Source: Bacillota bacterium
GTDB lineage: Bacteria > Bacillota > Clostridia > Lachnospirales > CAG-274
DNA: 11,871 nucleotides
Direction of reading: 5' to 3'
Assembly (NCBI GenBank): GCA_017627115.1
Contig: JAGAHK010000384.1
Span: 1-11,871 of the forward strand
Shown: piece by piece, positions 1 through 6,617 of the stretch
Layout of the letters: the number at the start of each line of letters is the position of its first letter
Position numbering within the stretch: the first letter of the stretch is position 1
Program-made: the position numbers and the translations under genes
The notes under the pieces: generated by a model
The model's input: only the letters and a program-made list of their open reading frames with translations
What the model was told of the DNA's origin: nothing
Database searches by the model: none

Positions 1-51
1 TTCACCTTTAAAAAATTTTTCAAAAAAAAGTAAAAAAATTTTAAATAACTA

Positions 52-80
52 TTGATATTTTTTACAGAATAGTATATAAT
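52..80 (+). promoter_or_regulatory. sigma-A promoter of the 6S RNA gene
   Basis: A -35 box TTGATA (52-57) and a perfect -10 box TATAAT (75-80) are separated by exactly 17 bases. Runs of A and T upstream (about 6-50) resemble an UP element, as expected for a strong stable-RNA promoter. Transcription should start near A87, about ten bases before the 5' arm of the 6S closing stem. The boxes are seen directly; promoter strength is inferred. Confidence 0.85.
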
Positions 81-86
81 ACTTTT

Positions 87-282
87 AAGATAAATATCCT
101 GAAGTGTTCGTTAGCCATTGTTTTTGAACCTACATGACATAAAAGGGATTCCTATATATCATATTGATGTCGGGCCTCAAGCTAATTCCCTTTGGGCGGA
201 GGATGGCAGATATATGGTTGCGGTTGCCCACCTATCTATAGATAGGTGTCAAAAGATGACGACGGCACTTCGGGTTTTTTTT
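87..282 (+). ncRNA. ssrS: 6S RNA (regulator of sigma-A RNA polymerase)
   Basis: 6S RNA mimics an open promoter, binds housekeeping RNA polymerase holoenzyme, and dampens transcription in stationary phase. Here the closing stem CCTGAAGTG (98-106) pairs over nine bases, with one G-U, with CACTTCGGG (266-274), and eight T follow directly (275-282) as the terminator tract. Inside, AAAGGGA (142-148) pairs with TCCCTTT (187-193) in the long arm. On the 3' side an 8-bp perfect hairpin (229-248, loop TATA) sits where Firmicutes 6S RNAs carry a hairpin beside the central bubble. The opening CCTGAAGTGTT and the T-rich 5' bubble (about 111-130) resemble Bacillus 6S-1, as far as I recall that sequence. 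The length of about 195 nt is typical. No protein frame here has a ribosome site. A covariance-model search would settle the identity; the 5' end rests on the promoter position. Confidence 0.83.
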
Positions 283-436
283 ATTGCAAAAAAACATATG
301 ATCGTAAATATCAAAAGCAAGCATCGATCCAATGCCGGTCTAATGATACAGTAATAAAGTGCTTCTCTGAAAATAATCGGAATTATAATAAAAAATCAAA
401 ACAAAATCAATCAGAATAATCAAAAAGGAAAACAAT

Positions 437-2179
437 ATGCGCTGGAAAATCTCAAACGAAAACCCACAGGCAGCGGAAGCGGCAAAAGCCGCGGGCATAT
501 CTCCCGTCACCGCTGCCGTGCTTTTTAACAGGGGTATGAATACTCCGCAAAAAATAGACGATTTTTTGAACCTTTCTTCGACAAGCCTCGGCGATACACA
601 GCTGATAGAGGATTTCAACAAAGGGCTTGAAATAACCAAAAGTTTTGTTGAAAGCAAAAAGAAAATATACATATACGGCGATTACGATGCCGACGGCGTT
701 ATGTCCACAACAATACTGTACAAGGCGCTTTCGGCGCTCGGCGCAGATGCGGGCTATTATGTACCCCACCGTGTATACGACGGCTACGGTCTCAACCGCG
801 CAGCAGTTGACAGGATAGCCGCAGCGGGCTGTAAGCTGCTTATTACCTGCGACAACGGCATTTCCGCCATTGACGAGGTAAAACACGCAAAAGAGCTTGG
901 CATGAGCGTGGTGATACTCGACCACCATGAACCTGTTGTGCGTGACGAAAAGGAAGTTCTGCCGCCTGCCGATGCCGTGATAGACTGCAAGCGCAGCGAC
1001 AGCAAATATCCATTTCGCGAGATGTGCGCAGGCGGTCTGTGCTACCGTTTTGCCCAAAAGCTTTTCGGGCTTATGGGGCAAAAATTCACCCTCAACCGTG
1101 AGCTTATCACCTTTGCGGGCATAGCTACGGTCTGCGACATTGTACCGCTTACGGACGATAACCGTATTTTTGTGAAAAACGCACTCTATCTGCTCAATAA
1201 CGACATCCGAAATATCGGTCTTTCATATCTTGTTTCCATGAGTGTACCCTACGGCAAGGCTCTGACGCCCTACACCATCGGTTTTATCATCGGTCCGTGC
1301 ATAAATGCGGTAGGCAGGCTCGAAGCCGCCTCCGAAGCGGTCGATCTGTTTGTTACCGAAGATCGCCAAAAGGCGAAAGACCTTGCCGCAAGGCTCGTGC
1401 AAAAAAACAAAGAGCGTCAGGATATAACGCAGAAAGCCGCCGACAGACTTATAAGCGGCATTGACACGACCATGCGCGTGCAGGTACTTTACGACCCCGA
1501 TATACACGAAAGCGTTGCAGGCATTATCGCAAGCCGAATCAAGGAAAAATACTGCCGTCCCACCCTTGTCATCACCAACGGCAGTGAGGGCTGCAAAGGT
1601 TCGGGACGTTCGATAGAAGAATACGACCTGTACAAAAATCTGTCACAGTTTGCGGAGCTTTTCACCAAATTCGGCGGTCATGCAATGGCGTGCGGTTTTT
1701 CCCTGCCGTATGATAATATCGGCAAACTGCGCAAAGCACTCAATTCAGCCTGCACCCTCCGTCCCGAGGAACTCACGCCCGCAATAAAGCTTGACTGCAA
1801 GGTCTCCGATACCGCACTCACGCTTGAACTTGCAAAGGAGCTTGAAATACTCGAACCATACGGAAAAGGCAATGAAAAGCCGCACTTTTTCACTCTTGCC
1901 GCCAACCTCTGTGCAGCAAGGCTCGTAGGTGCGGAAAAAAGCATAGCACAGCTGTGGTTTCTGACCAAAGACGACAGGCAGGTAAAAGCCGTATTCTTCG
2001 GCGGTGCGGAGAAGATAAAAAATCTGTTTGCGGAAAACGGGATGTCGGAAATGATACCCGAACTCGAAAAAGGCAGGACAGTAAAAACAAATATAGAAAC
2101 TGATATAGCCTACTCCATAGAAACAGACAATTTCGGCAACACGGAGAATATACAGCTGAATGTGGCGGATATAAGATAA
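437..2179 (+). CDS. recJ: single-stranded-DNA-specific 5'-3' exonuclease RecJ
   Basis: RecJ is a DHH-family metal-dependent exonuclease that degrades single-stranded DNA 5' to 3' in RecF-pathway recombination and in base-excision and mismatch repair. The 580 residues match the usual short bacterial form. The motifs appear in order: DYDADG (82-87), CDNG (138-141), the signature LDHHEP (161-166), VCDIVPL (232-238, metal-ligand Asp 234), GPCINAVGRL (286-295), SGRS (389-392) and the DHHA1 motif GGHAMACG (413-420). An OB-like C-terminal part follows. The ATG start has AAGGA at 425-429, seven bases upstream. The 154 bases between the 6S RNA and recJ hold a TATAAT at 384-389 without a recognisable -35 box, so either a weak promoter or readthrough past the 6S terminator could drive it. 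A hairpin terminator follows at 2199-2260. Confidence 0.96.
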   Translation: MRWKISNENPQAAEAAKAAGISPVTAAVLFNRGMNTPQKIDDFLNLSSTSLGDTQLIEDFNKGLEITKSFVESKKKIYIYGDYDADGVMSTTILYKALSALGADAGYYVPHRVYDGYGLNRAAVDRIAAAGCKLLITCDNGISAIDEVKHAKELGMSVVILDHHEPVVRDEKEVLPPADAVIDCKRSDSKYPFREMCAGGLCYRFAQKLFGLMGQKFTLNRELITFAGIATVCDIVPLTDDNRIFVKNALYLLNNDIRNIGLSYLVSMSVPYGKALTPYTIGFIIGPCINAVGRLEAASEAVDLFVTEDRQKAKDLAARLVQKNKERQDITQKAADRLISGIDTTMRVQVLYDPDIHESVAGIIASRIKEKYCRPTLVITNGSEGCKGSGRSIEEYDLYKNLSQFAELFTKFGGHAMACGFSLPYDNIGKLRKALNSACTLRPEELTPAIKLDCKVSDTALTLELAKELEILEPYGKGNEKPHFFTLAANLCAARLVGAEKSIAQLWFLTKDDRQVKAVFFGGAEKIKNLFAENGMSEMIPELEKGRTVKTNIETDIAYSIETDNFGNTENIQLNVADIR

Positions 2180-2198
2180 AGAAACACCGACAAAATAA

Positions 2199-2260
2199 AA
2201 AAAAGGAAATTCAATATAATGAGAAAACTCAAATCAAATTATTATTGAATTTCCTTTTTT
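2199..2260 (+). terminator. Rho-independent terminator of recJ
   Basis: The left arm at 2199-2216 (six A, then GGAAATTCAATA) is perfectly complementary over 18 bases to the right arm at 2243-2260, which ends in six T. The loop of 26 bases is AT-rich. The stem has few G/C pairs, but its length and terminal T-run fit an intrinsic terminator 20 bases after the recJ stop. The right arm also contains the -35 box of the next promoter. Confidence 0.75.
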
Positions 2261-2273
2261 ATTGTTGTATAAT
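2245..2273 (+). promoter_or_regulatory. sigma-A promoter of the small-peptide / sensor-phosphatase operon
   Basis: TTGAAT (2245-2250) and a perfect TATAAT (2268-2273) are spaced by 17 bases. The predicted start near 2280 leaves an untranslated leader of about 60 bases. That leader contains a short hairpin, GCGGT (2303-2307) with ACCGC (2313-2317), ahead of the ribosome site AAAGGA. The -35 hexamer lies within the right arm of the recJ terminator. No other good promoter or terminator is visible before 6577, so this promoter probably serves four genes. Confidence 0.75.
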
Positions 2274-2341
2274 AAAACTGGATATGTATATACACAGGAA
2301 ACGCGGTCTATTACCGCAGACAACAGAAAGGATGATACACT

Positions 2342-2620
2342 ATGAAGATCAAACTTGAAAATCAGCTTGACGAAAGTATTATGCAGCAGATCACAGGCGG
2401 CACAGGCGCTACAATAACCATAAACAAGGAACAGTCCGCAGACGAGATGGTGAACTACCCCACAGCAAGAGTCACCTGTCCTATCTGCAATTCAGCGGCA
2501 AGTATGGATCTCACTATTTTTATGCACGGTGACGGCATGGGTCATCCGGGTCAGAAATGCACAAATCCCGCATGCAACTACTGCTGGTCATACGGTTCAA
2601 GCAAAATAACCGTTGAATAA
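2342..2620 (+). CDS. small double-glycine-leader protein with zinc-ribbon-like cysteines (first of a tandem pair)
   Basis: I do not recognise a named family. The 92-residue product begins with a hydrophilic leader ending LDESIMQQITGG (residues 9-20), the double-glycine type cut by C39-peptidase ABC transporters in bacteriocin and RiPP export. The rest carries CPIC (46-49) and CTNPACNYC (Cys 73, 78, 81), followed by W82. This resembles a treble-clef or zinc-ribbon metal site, with one cysteine beyond the usual four. There is no membrane segment or Sec signal. The ATG has AAAGGA about nine bases upstream. The next gene encodes a shorter paralogue with the GG at the same residue. Cleavage after Gly20 would release about 72 residues. 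The coding call is solid; export and metal binding are inferred. Alternatives are a Cys-rich RiPP precursor, or an intracellular zinc-ribbon protein whose GG is coincidental. Confidence 0.85.
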   Translation: MKIKLENQLDESIMQQITGGTGATITINKEQSADEMVNYPTARVTCPICNSAASMDLTIFMHGDGMGHPGQKCTNPACNYCWSYGSSKITVE

Positions 2621-2673
2621 AAACAAAGCAATAAAAATAAACTTAAAAATAAACTAAGGAAAGGTTGGTCAAT

Positions 2674-2907
2674 TTGAATATGAGTATAGGAAAAAACATA
2701 AACTCCGACGAGCTTGAAAAAGTAACGGGCGGCATTGGCGATATGGGCATTATCGGTATGGACAGCTATGCTTCAAAGCGCACAGCCTGCCCAAGCTGCG
2801 GTGCAAAGGACCTTAAAGACAAGGAATTTGTCGCAGATGATAAAAAGACACTCAAAAAAGGTCAGCTTTGCTCGGGCTGCGGTTATTCCTGGCTGATAGG
2901 CAAATAA
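2674..2907 (+). CDS. small double-glycine-leader zinc-ribbon protein (second of the pair)
   Basis: This unrecognised 77-residue product has the leader SDELEKVTGG (residues 11-20), a close match to classical double-glycine bacteriocin leaders. A classical zinc-ribbon pattern follows: CPSCG (39-43) and CSGCGYSW (66-73), close to the C-terminus. Its cysteine pairs, following W and spacing align with the preceding protein, so the two are likely duplicates. I chose the TTG at 2674 because it puts GG at residues 19-20, exactly as in the neighbour, with AGG (2662-2664) nine bases upstream. A TTG at 2665 overlaps too closely with the AAGGAAAGG at 2656-2664, and an ATG at 2680 is also possible. The gap to the previous gene is 53 bases and to the next is 22, so all are probably cotranscribed. 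The function is unknown; an exported metal-binding or signal peptide is inferred. Confidence 0.82.
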   Translation: MNMSIGKNINSDELEKVTGGIGDMGIIGMDSYASKRTACPSCGAKDLKDKEFVADDKKTLKKGQLCSGCGYSWLIGK

Positions 2908-2929
2908 GCCGTATCGAGGAGATCAAAAA

Positions 2930-5410
2930 TTGGGAACAATGATATTGAAGATGTCGTTGAGTACTTTGCTTTACATAGCTCTTACGGCAGCTCTTAAGCT
3001 TTGGGTACACACCGAAAAAACGGTGCTGACCCTGAAAAAAAGAGTATTTATAGGTGTATTATACGGTCTTTGCGCGGTGCTGTCCACGCACTTCGGCATA
3101 TTATATGAAGAAATGGCGCTTAACGTGCGTGATATCGCACCACTTGCGGCAGGTCTGTTTTTCGACCCCGTTTCGGGTATCATCGCAGGTCTTATAGGCG
3201 GAGCAGAGCGTTTTATCGCAGGTGAATTTTTCGGCGTAAGCTCTTATACAAGGGTCGCGTGCAGCGTTTCCACCTGCCTTGCGGGCTTTTTTGCGGCAGG
3301 TATCAATGTATTCCTTTTCCGCGGCAGAAAGCCCTCGCCCTTCTATGCGTTTTCAATGGGTGCGGTAACGGAAGTTTTCCATATGTATATGGTTTTTCTG
3401 ACACACCGCGACGATATAAATTTTGCTTTTTATGTGGTAAATACCTGCGCAAAGCCTATGATAATATTCACGGCTCTGGGTATGTTTTTTATATCAATAC
3501 TGCTGTATGCCTTTGACGGCAAGATCAAAGAAGCACTGCGCAGGCGCAGCGGCAGCGAGATACCCATAAGCGCAAAATTCCAATTCTGGATATTTGTTTT
3601 TATAACACTACTCTTTGGCTTGAACTTTGTTTTTGCGTATTCCCTGCATACCAGAACGGCTTTGCAGAATGCACGCGAGACCATGGAGATAAACACACGC
3701 GATGCAAAGGACACCTACGCCTACTTGCAGGAGGACTACAAGGCTCTTCAGGAGCTTATAAAACAGCAGACCCTTATAATGACACACGCAGTTGAAAGCG
3801 CAGTCACATATTTCGGCGGCTTTAACGGTATGCCGACCGAGGGACTTGAAAAAATGCGCGATACGTACAATTTTTACGAGATAAACCTTATCGACAAAAA
3901 CGGTATTGTGGTCAAATCCTCAAATCCGCTGACAGTAGGTTATGATATGCACTCTGCCGAGCAGTCTGCGGCATTTTTGGGCTTACTTGACGGCAGCATG
4001 GACGAATTTGCGCAGGACTTTATGCCCATAGGGCGTGACAGCAGCATTTCACTGATGTATGTCGGTGTAAAAACGAATGACGGCATGGTACAGGCAGCTC
4101 TCGACCAGGAAGAGATAGACAGCTATGGCAGCCGCGCGGAATATGACGAAATGTTCGGCAACAGACATATAGGCGAAAACGGCGAGATATACGTTGCCAA
4201 CAAGGAAAACAAAATAGTTTCGGGCAGCGGCAAGGGCAGAACGCTTGACGATATAGGCATAGACACAGGCAAACTGACCGAAGGTCTGCGGTATTTCACG
4301 GCAAAAATAGACGGTGTAGACTGCTACTGCCGTCTGGAGACCACAAAACATTCCAGATTTCTGACGGTACTGCCTTTGAAAGAGGTATACCTCGACCGCA
4401 ACATAGCCGCCTACGAAACGGCATTTGCAGGCATACTTCTGCTCACCCTCGTTTTCCTGCTCATTTACATACTTGTGCAGAAGATAGTGGTAAGCGGACT
4501 TTCCAGTGTCAACACTTCACTTGGCAAGATAACTCAGGGCGATCTGAACGAGGTGGTCGATGTACGCTCCACAGCGGAGTTTGCAACGCTTTCGGACGAT
4601 ATAAACCTAACCGTTGACGCACTGAAAGGTCATATCGAACGTGAGAAAAAGCGTATGGAAAAAGAACTGCTGCTTGCAAGACAGATACAGGCATCGGCAC
4701 TTCCGCAGGTGTTTACATTTCCGCTTGACGAGTTCAGGCTGTTTGCGACAATGGATCCCGCAAAGGAAGTCGGCGGCGATTTTTACGACTTTTTCTTCAT
4801 AGCTCAGAACAAACTTGCGCTCGTTATAGCCGATGTTTCGGGCAAAGGCGTACCCGCAAGCCTGTTTATGATGCGCAGCAAGACCGCAATAAAAAGCCTT
4901 GCGCGTTTGGGCAGAACGCCCGACGAGATATTTGCAAAAGCAAACGACCTGCTTTGCGAGGGCAATGAAATGGATATGTTCGTTACTGCGTGGATAGGCA
5001 TTGCAGACCTTGAAACGGGCGTGCTGCAATGTGCAAACGCAGGCCACGAATACCCTGCCATAAAGCGCAAAGACGGCAGTTGGGAACTGTTCAAGGATAA
5101 ACACACGATTGCACTTGCCGCAATGGAAGGTATGCGTTTCAAGAAATACGAGATGCAGCTTGACGAGGGCGACAGGCTCTTTGTATATACCGACGGTGTA
5201 CCCGAAGCTATAAACGGCGCCGAGGAACAGTACGGTACGGACAGGATGCTTGACGCACTGAACAGGGCTGGCGATGTACCGACAGAGGAGCTTTTGCCGT
5301 ATATCCGCCGCGATATAAGCGATTTTGCAGGCGATACGGAACAGTTTGACGATATAACTATGCTTGGTTTTGACTTTTTGCATAAATCAAAGACAGGCGA
5401 CAAAAAATAA
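2930..5410 (+). CDS. membrane sensor SpoIIE/RsbU-type PP2C phosphatase (5TM-LYT, extracellular sensor, HAMP)
   Basis: This is an 826-residue transmembrane serine/threonine phosphatase. Residues about 9-197 form a multi-helix membrane domain containing NVRDIAPLAAGLFFDP (65-80) and GIIAGLIGGAERF (83-95), the pattern of the LytS-type 5TM receptor module. A further helix (216-238) leads into an extracellular region (about 239-490) resembling a Cache sensor. Another helix (495-518), a HAMP-like linker (518-570) and the joining helix LLARQIQASALP (581-592) precede the catalytic domain. PP2C motifs are GGDFYD (615-620), DVSGKG (635-640), NAGH (703-706), YTDGV (753-757) and DDIT (807-810), so metal-binding aspartates are intact. 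Relatives dephosphorylate anti-sigma-factor antagonists in partner switching. None is encoded here, so the substrate is unknown. Start: TTG with GAGGAG eight bases upstream. It lies 22 bases after the second zinc-ribbon peptide and 31 before the alarmone synthetase. Confidence 0.93.
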   Translation: MGTMILKMSLSTLLYIALTAALKLWVHTEKTVLTLKKRVFIGVLYGLCAVLSTHFGILYEEMALNVRDIAPLAAGLFFDPVSGIIAGLIGGAERFIAGEFFGVSSYTRVACSVSTCLAGFFAAGINVFLFRGRKPSPFYAFSMGAVTEVFHMYMVFLTHRDDINFAFYVVNTCAKPMIIFTALGMFFISILLYAFDGKIKEALRRRSGSEIPISAKFQFWIFVFITLLFGLNFVFAYSLHTRTALQNARETMEINTRDAKDTYAYLQEDYKALQELIKQQTLIMTHAVESAVTYFGGFNGMPTEGLEKMRDTYNFYEINLIDKNGIVVKSSNPLTVGYDMHSAEQSAAFLGLLDGSMDEFAQDFMPIGRDSSISLMYVGVKTNDGMVQAALDQEEIDSYGSRAEYDEMFGNRHIGENGEIYVANKENKIVSGSGKGRTLDDIGIDTGKLTEGLRYFTAKIDGVDCYCRLETTKHSRFLTVLPLKEVYLDRNIAAYETAFAGILLLTLVFLLIYILVQKIVVSGLSSVNTSLGKITQGDLNEVVDVRSTAEFATLSDDINLTVDALKGHIEREKKRMEKELLLARQIQASALPQVFTFPLDEFRLFATMDPAKEVGGDFYDFFFIAQNKLALVIADVSGKGVPASLFMMRSKTAIKSLARLGRTPDEIFAKANDLLCEGNEMDMFVTAWIGIADLETGVLQCANAGHEYPAIKRKDGSWELFKDKHTIALAAMEGMRFKKYEMQLDEGDRLFVYTDGVPEAINGAEEQYGTDRMLDALNRAGDVPTEELLPYIRRDISDFAGDTEQFDDITMLGFDFLHKSKTGDKK

Positions 5411-5441
5411 CAAGGAATAATAAAGTAATATACTGATCAAA

Positions 5442-6497
5442 ATGAACGATTTTAACGAAAAGGCAGCTTATGAAGCGCTGCTGCCGAATTTGAAAGCGCT
5501 TGAAGAGATAGTTTCGCAAAAGCTTTTTGCGGAGATAGCATCGGCAGGCATACCCACGCTTGAAATAGCACACAGGACAAAAGACAAGGCTTCCGCGTTG
5601 GAAAAAATAAAACGCAAGGCGGATAATTACAGCGGTGTCAGCGAACTGACCGACCTTGTTGGTTTCCGCATAATCTGTTATTTTTCGGATGATGTGGACA
5701 AAATAGCGGCGGTTGTGGAAAAACTGTTTGATATAGACCGCGATAACTCGGTTGATAAAAGGCAGATAATCAGCCCCACCGCTTTCGGCTATCTGTCGCT
5801 GCACTATATATGCAGCCTGCCCGAAAGCGAAAAATACCCGAAAGAACTTTGCGGCATTAAGTTTGAGATACAGATGCGCTCGGCATTGCAGCACACCTGG
5901 GCGGAGATAGAACACGATCTGGGCTACAAATCCATGTTTGCGATACCGCGCGATATACGGCGCGAGTTTTCGCGTATAGCAGGTCTGCTGGAGCTTGCTG
6001 ACGAAAGTTTTGTGCGCATACGCGCAAGACTGAGCGACTATAAAAAGCATATAACAAACGACATACGCAACGGAAATGCCTCGGAGCTTTCAATAGACCT
6101 TGTTACCCTGACCGCCTACCTCAAATACAACAGGCAGATGAACACACTGCTCAACGAGATAGCCGATATACAGGGTGCACACATAAAGATGCAGTCGCCC
6201 GAAAACTATCTGCCGAGACTTGCGGCGATCAATATAACCACCCTCGGTGACCTTGAAAGGCTTGCCGACCGTGAACACGACCACGCGCTGGAGCTTGCAA
6301 ACGAGCTGTTTGATGCAGCCGACCTTGACGAGATAGCATCCACCGCAGGTCTGCATTTTCTCTGCCGCGCCGAACTTCTCTACGGCGAGCATGACAAAAA
6401 TGAGATATTTGATTATTTCACCTGCACCACAAAGAACAGGGAGCGCGCAAGACATCAGGCAAAAGCCGTGCTGAAACAGCGCAAAATAATTCAATGA
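5442..6497 (+). CDS. RelA/SpoT-domain (p)ppGpp synthetase with a long C-terminal extension
   Basis: The predicted reaction is pyrophosphate transfer from ATP to GDP or GTP, making (p)ppGpp in the cytoplasm. The synthetase domain spans about residues 40-165: basic patch EKIKRK (54-59), catalytic DLVGFR (Asp71), FGYLSLHY (115-122), EIQMR (catalytic Glu142) and HTWAEIEHDLGYK (151-163). No HD hydrolase, TGS or ACT domain is present, so it is not a long Rel protein. At 351 residues it exceeds typical RelQ/RelP enzymes (around 210-260) through a mainly helical C-terminal part (about 200-351) of unknown role. The extension could drive oligomerisation, regulate the enzyme, or neutralise it as in fused toxin-antitoxin synthetases. 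The ATG has no close ribosome site: the nearest AAGGA (5412-5416) is 25 bases upstream, and no standard in-frame start lies closer to it. Last gene of the operon, ending before the shared terminator. Confidence 0.88.
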   Translation: MNDFNEKAAYEALLPNLKALEEIVSQKLFAEIASAGIPTLEIAHRTKDKASALEKIKRKADNYSGVSELTDLVGFRIICYFSDDVDKIAAVVEKLFDIDRDNSVDKRQIISPTAFGYLSLHYICSLPESEKYPKELCGIKFEIQMRSALQHTWAEIEHDLGYKSMFAIPRDIRREFSRIAGLLELADESFVRIRARLSDYKKHITNDIRNGNASELSIDLVTLTAYLKYNRQMNTLLNEIADIQGAHIKMQSPENYLPRLAAINITTLGDLERLADREHDHALELANELFDAADLDEIASTAGLHFLCRAELLYGEHDKNEIFDYFTCTTKNRERARHQAKAVLKQRKIIQ

Positions 6498-6532
6498 TAT
6501 TCGTATTCCGCTGAAATAAATTTCTGCTACAT

Positions 6533-6572
6533 ACTCAAAGAGTGAGTTCCTTTCGGAACATCACCCGCGTGA
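6533..6572. repeat. cluster of small overlapping inverted repeats ahead of the terminator
   Basis: Three small palindromes lie in 40 bases. ACTC (6533-6536) pairs with GAGT (6540-6543). GTGAGTTCC (6542-6550) pairs with GGAAC plus TCAC (6555-6564), with one bulged A. The same TCAC (6561-6564) could instead pair with GTGA (6569-6572). The last two pairings are mutually exclusive. No T-run follows directly. It could stabilise mRNA 3' ends on either strand or be a dispersed intergenic repeat; no second copy is seen in this window. Confidence 0.4.
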
Positions 6573-6576
6573 TCTC

Positions 6577-6617
6577 AAAAAAAGAGGGCGTCGCTTAATG
6601 CGACGCCCTCTTTTTTA
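6577..6617. terminator. bidirectional Rho-independent terminator between the converging operon and proS
   Basis: GAGGGCGTCGC (6584-6594) pairs perfectly over 11 bases with GCGACGCCCTC (6600-6610) around the five-base loop TTAAT. Seven A flank it on the left and six T on the right, so each strand reads as a GC-rich hairpin followed by a T-run. It ends the plus-strand operon about 80 bases after the RelA/SpoT-domain gene. On the minus strand the A-run begins directly at the proS stop codon (6615-6617), so it ends the proS transcript as well. Confidence 0.95.

Noticed and set aside
118..354. Open frame of 78 codons on the plus strand near the left end
   Set aside because: It starts with TTG without a ribosome site and runs through the 6S RNA structure, including its terminator T-run. 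The product resembles no protein.
1292..1324. Cys288 in the RecJ motif GPCINAVGRL, where other family members have Arg
   Set aside because: As I recall, GPCINA is common in Clostridia RecJ proteins, so it is probably lineage-typical rather than a defect; all metal-site motifs are intact.
4607..5383. Minus-strand open frame of 258 codons opposite the phosphatase domain
   Set aside because: It lies entirely opposite the conserved PP2C motifs and has a reverse-frame composition with no domain or ribosome-site support. The frames at 5358-6050 and 7395-8108 were rejected likewise.
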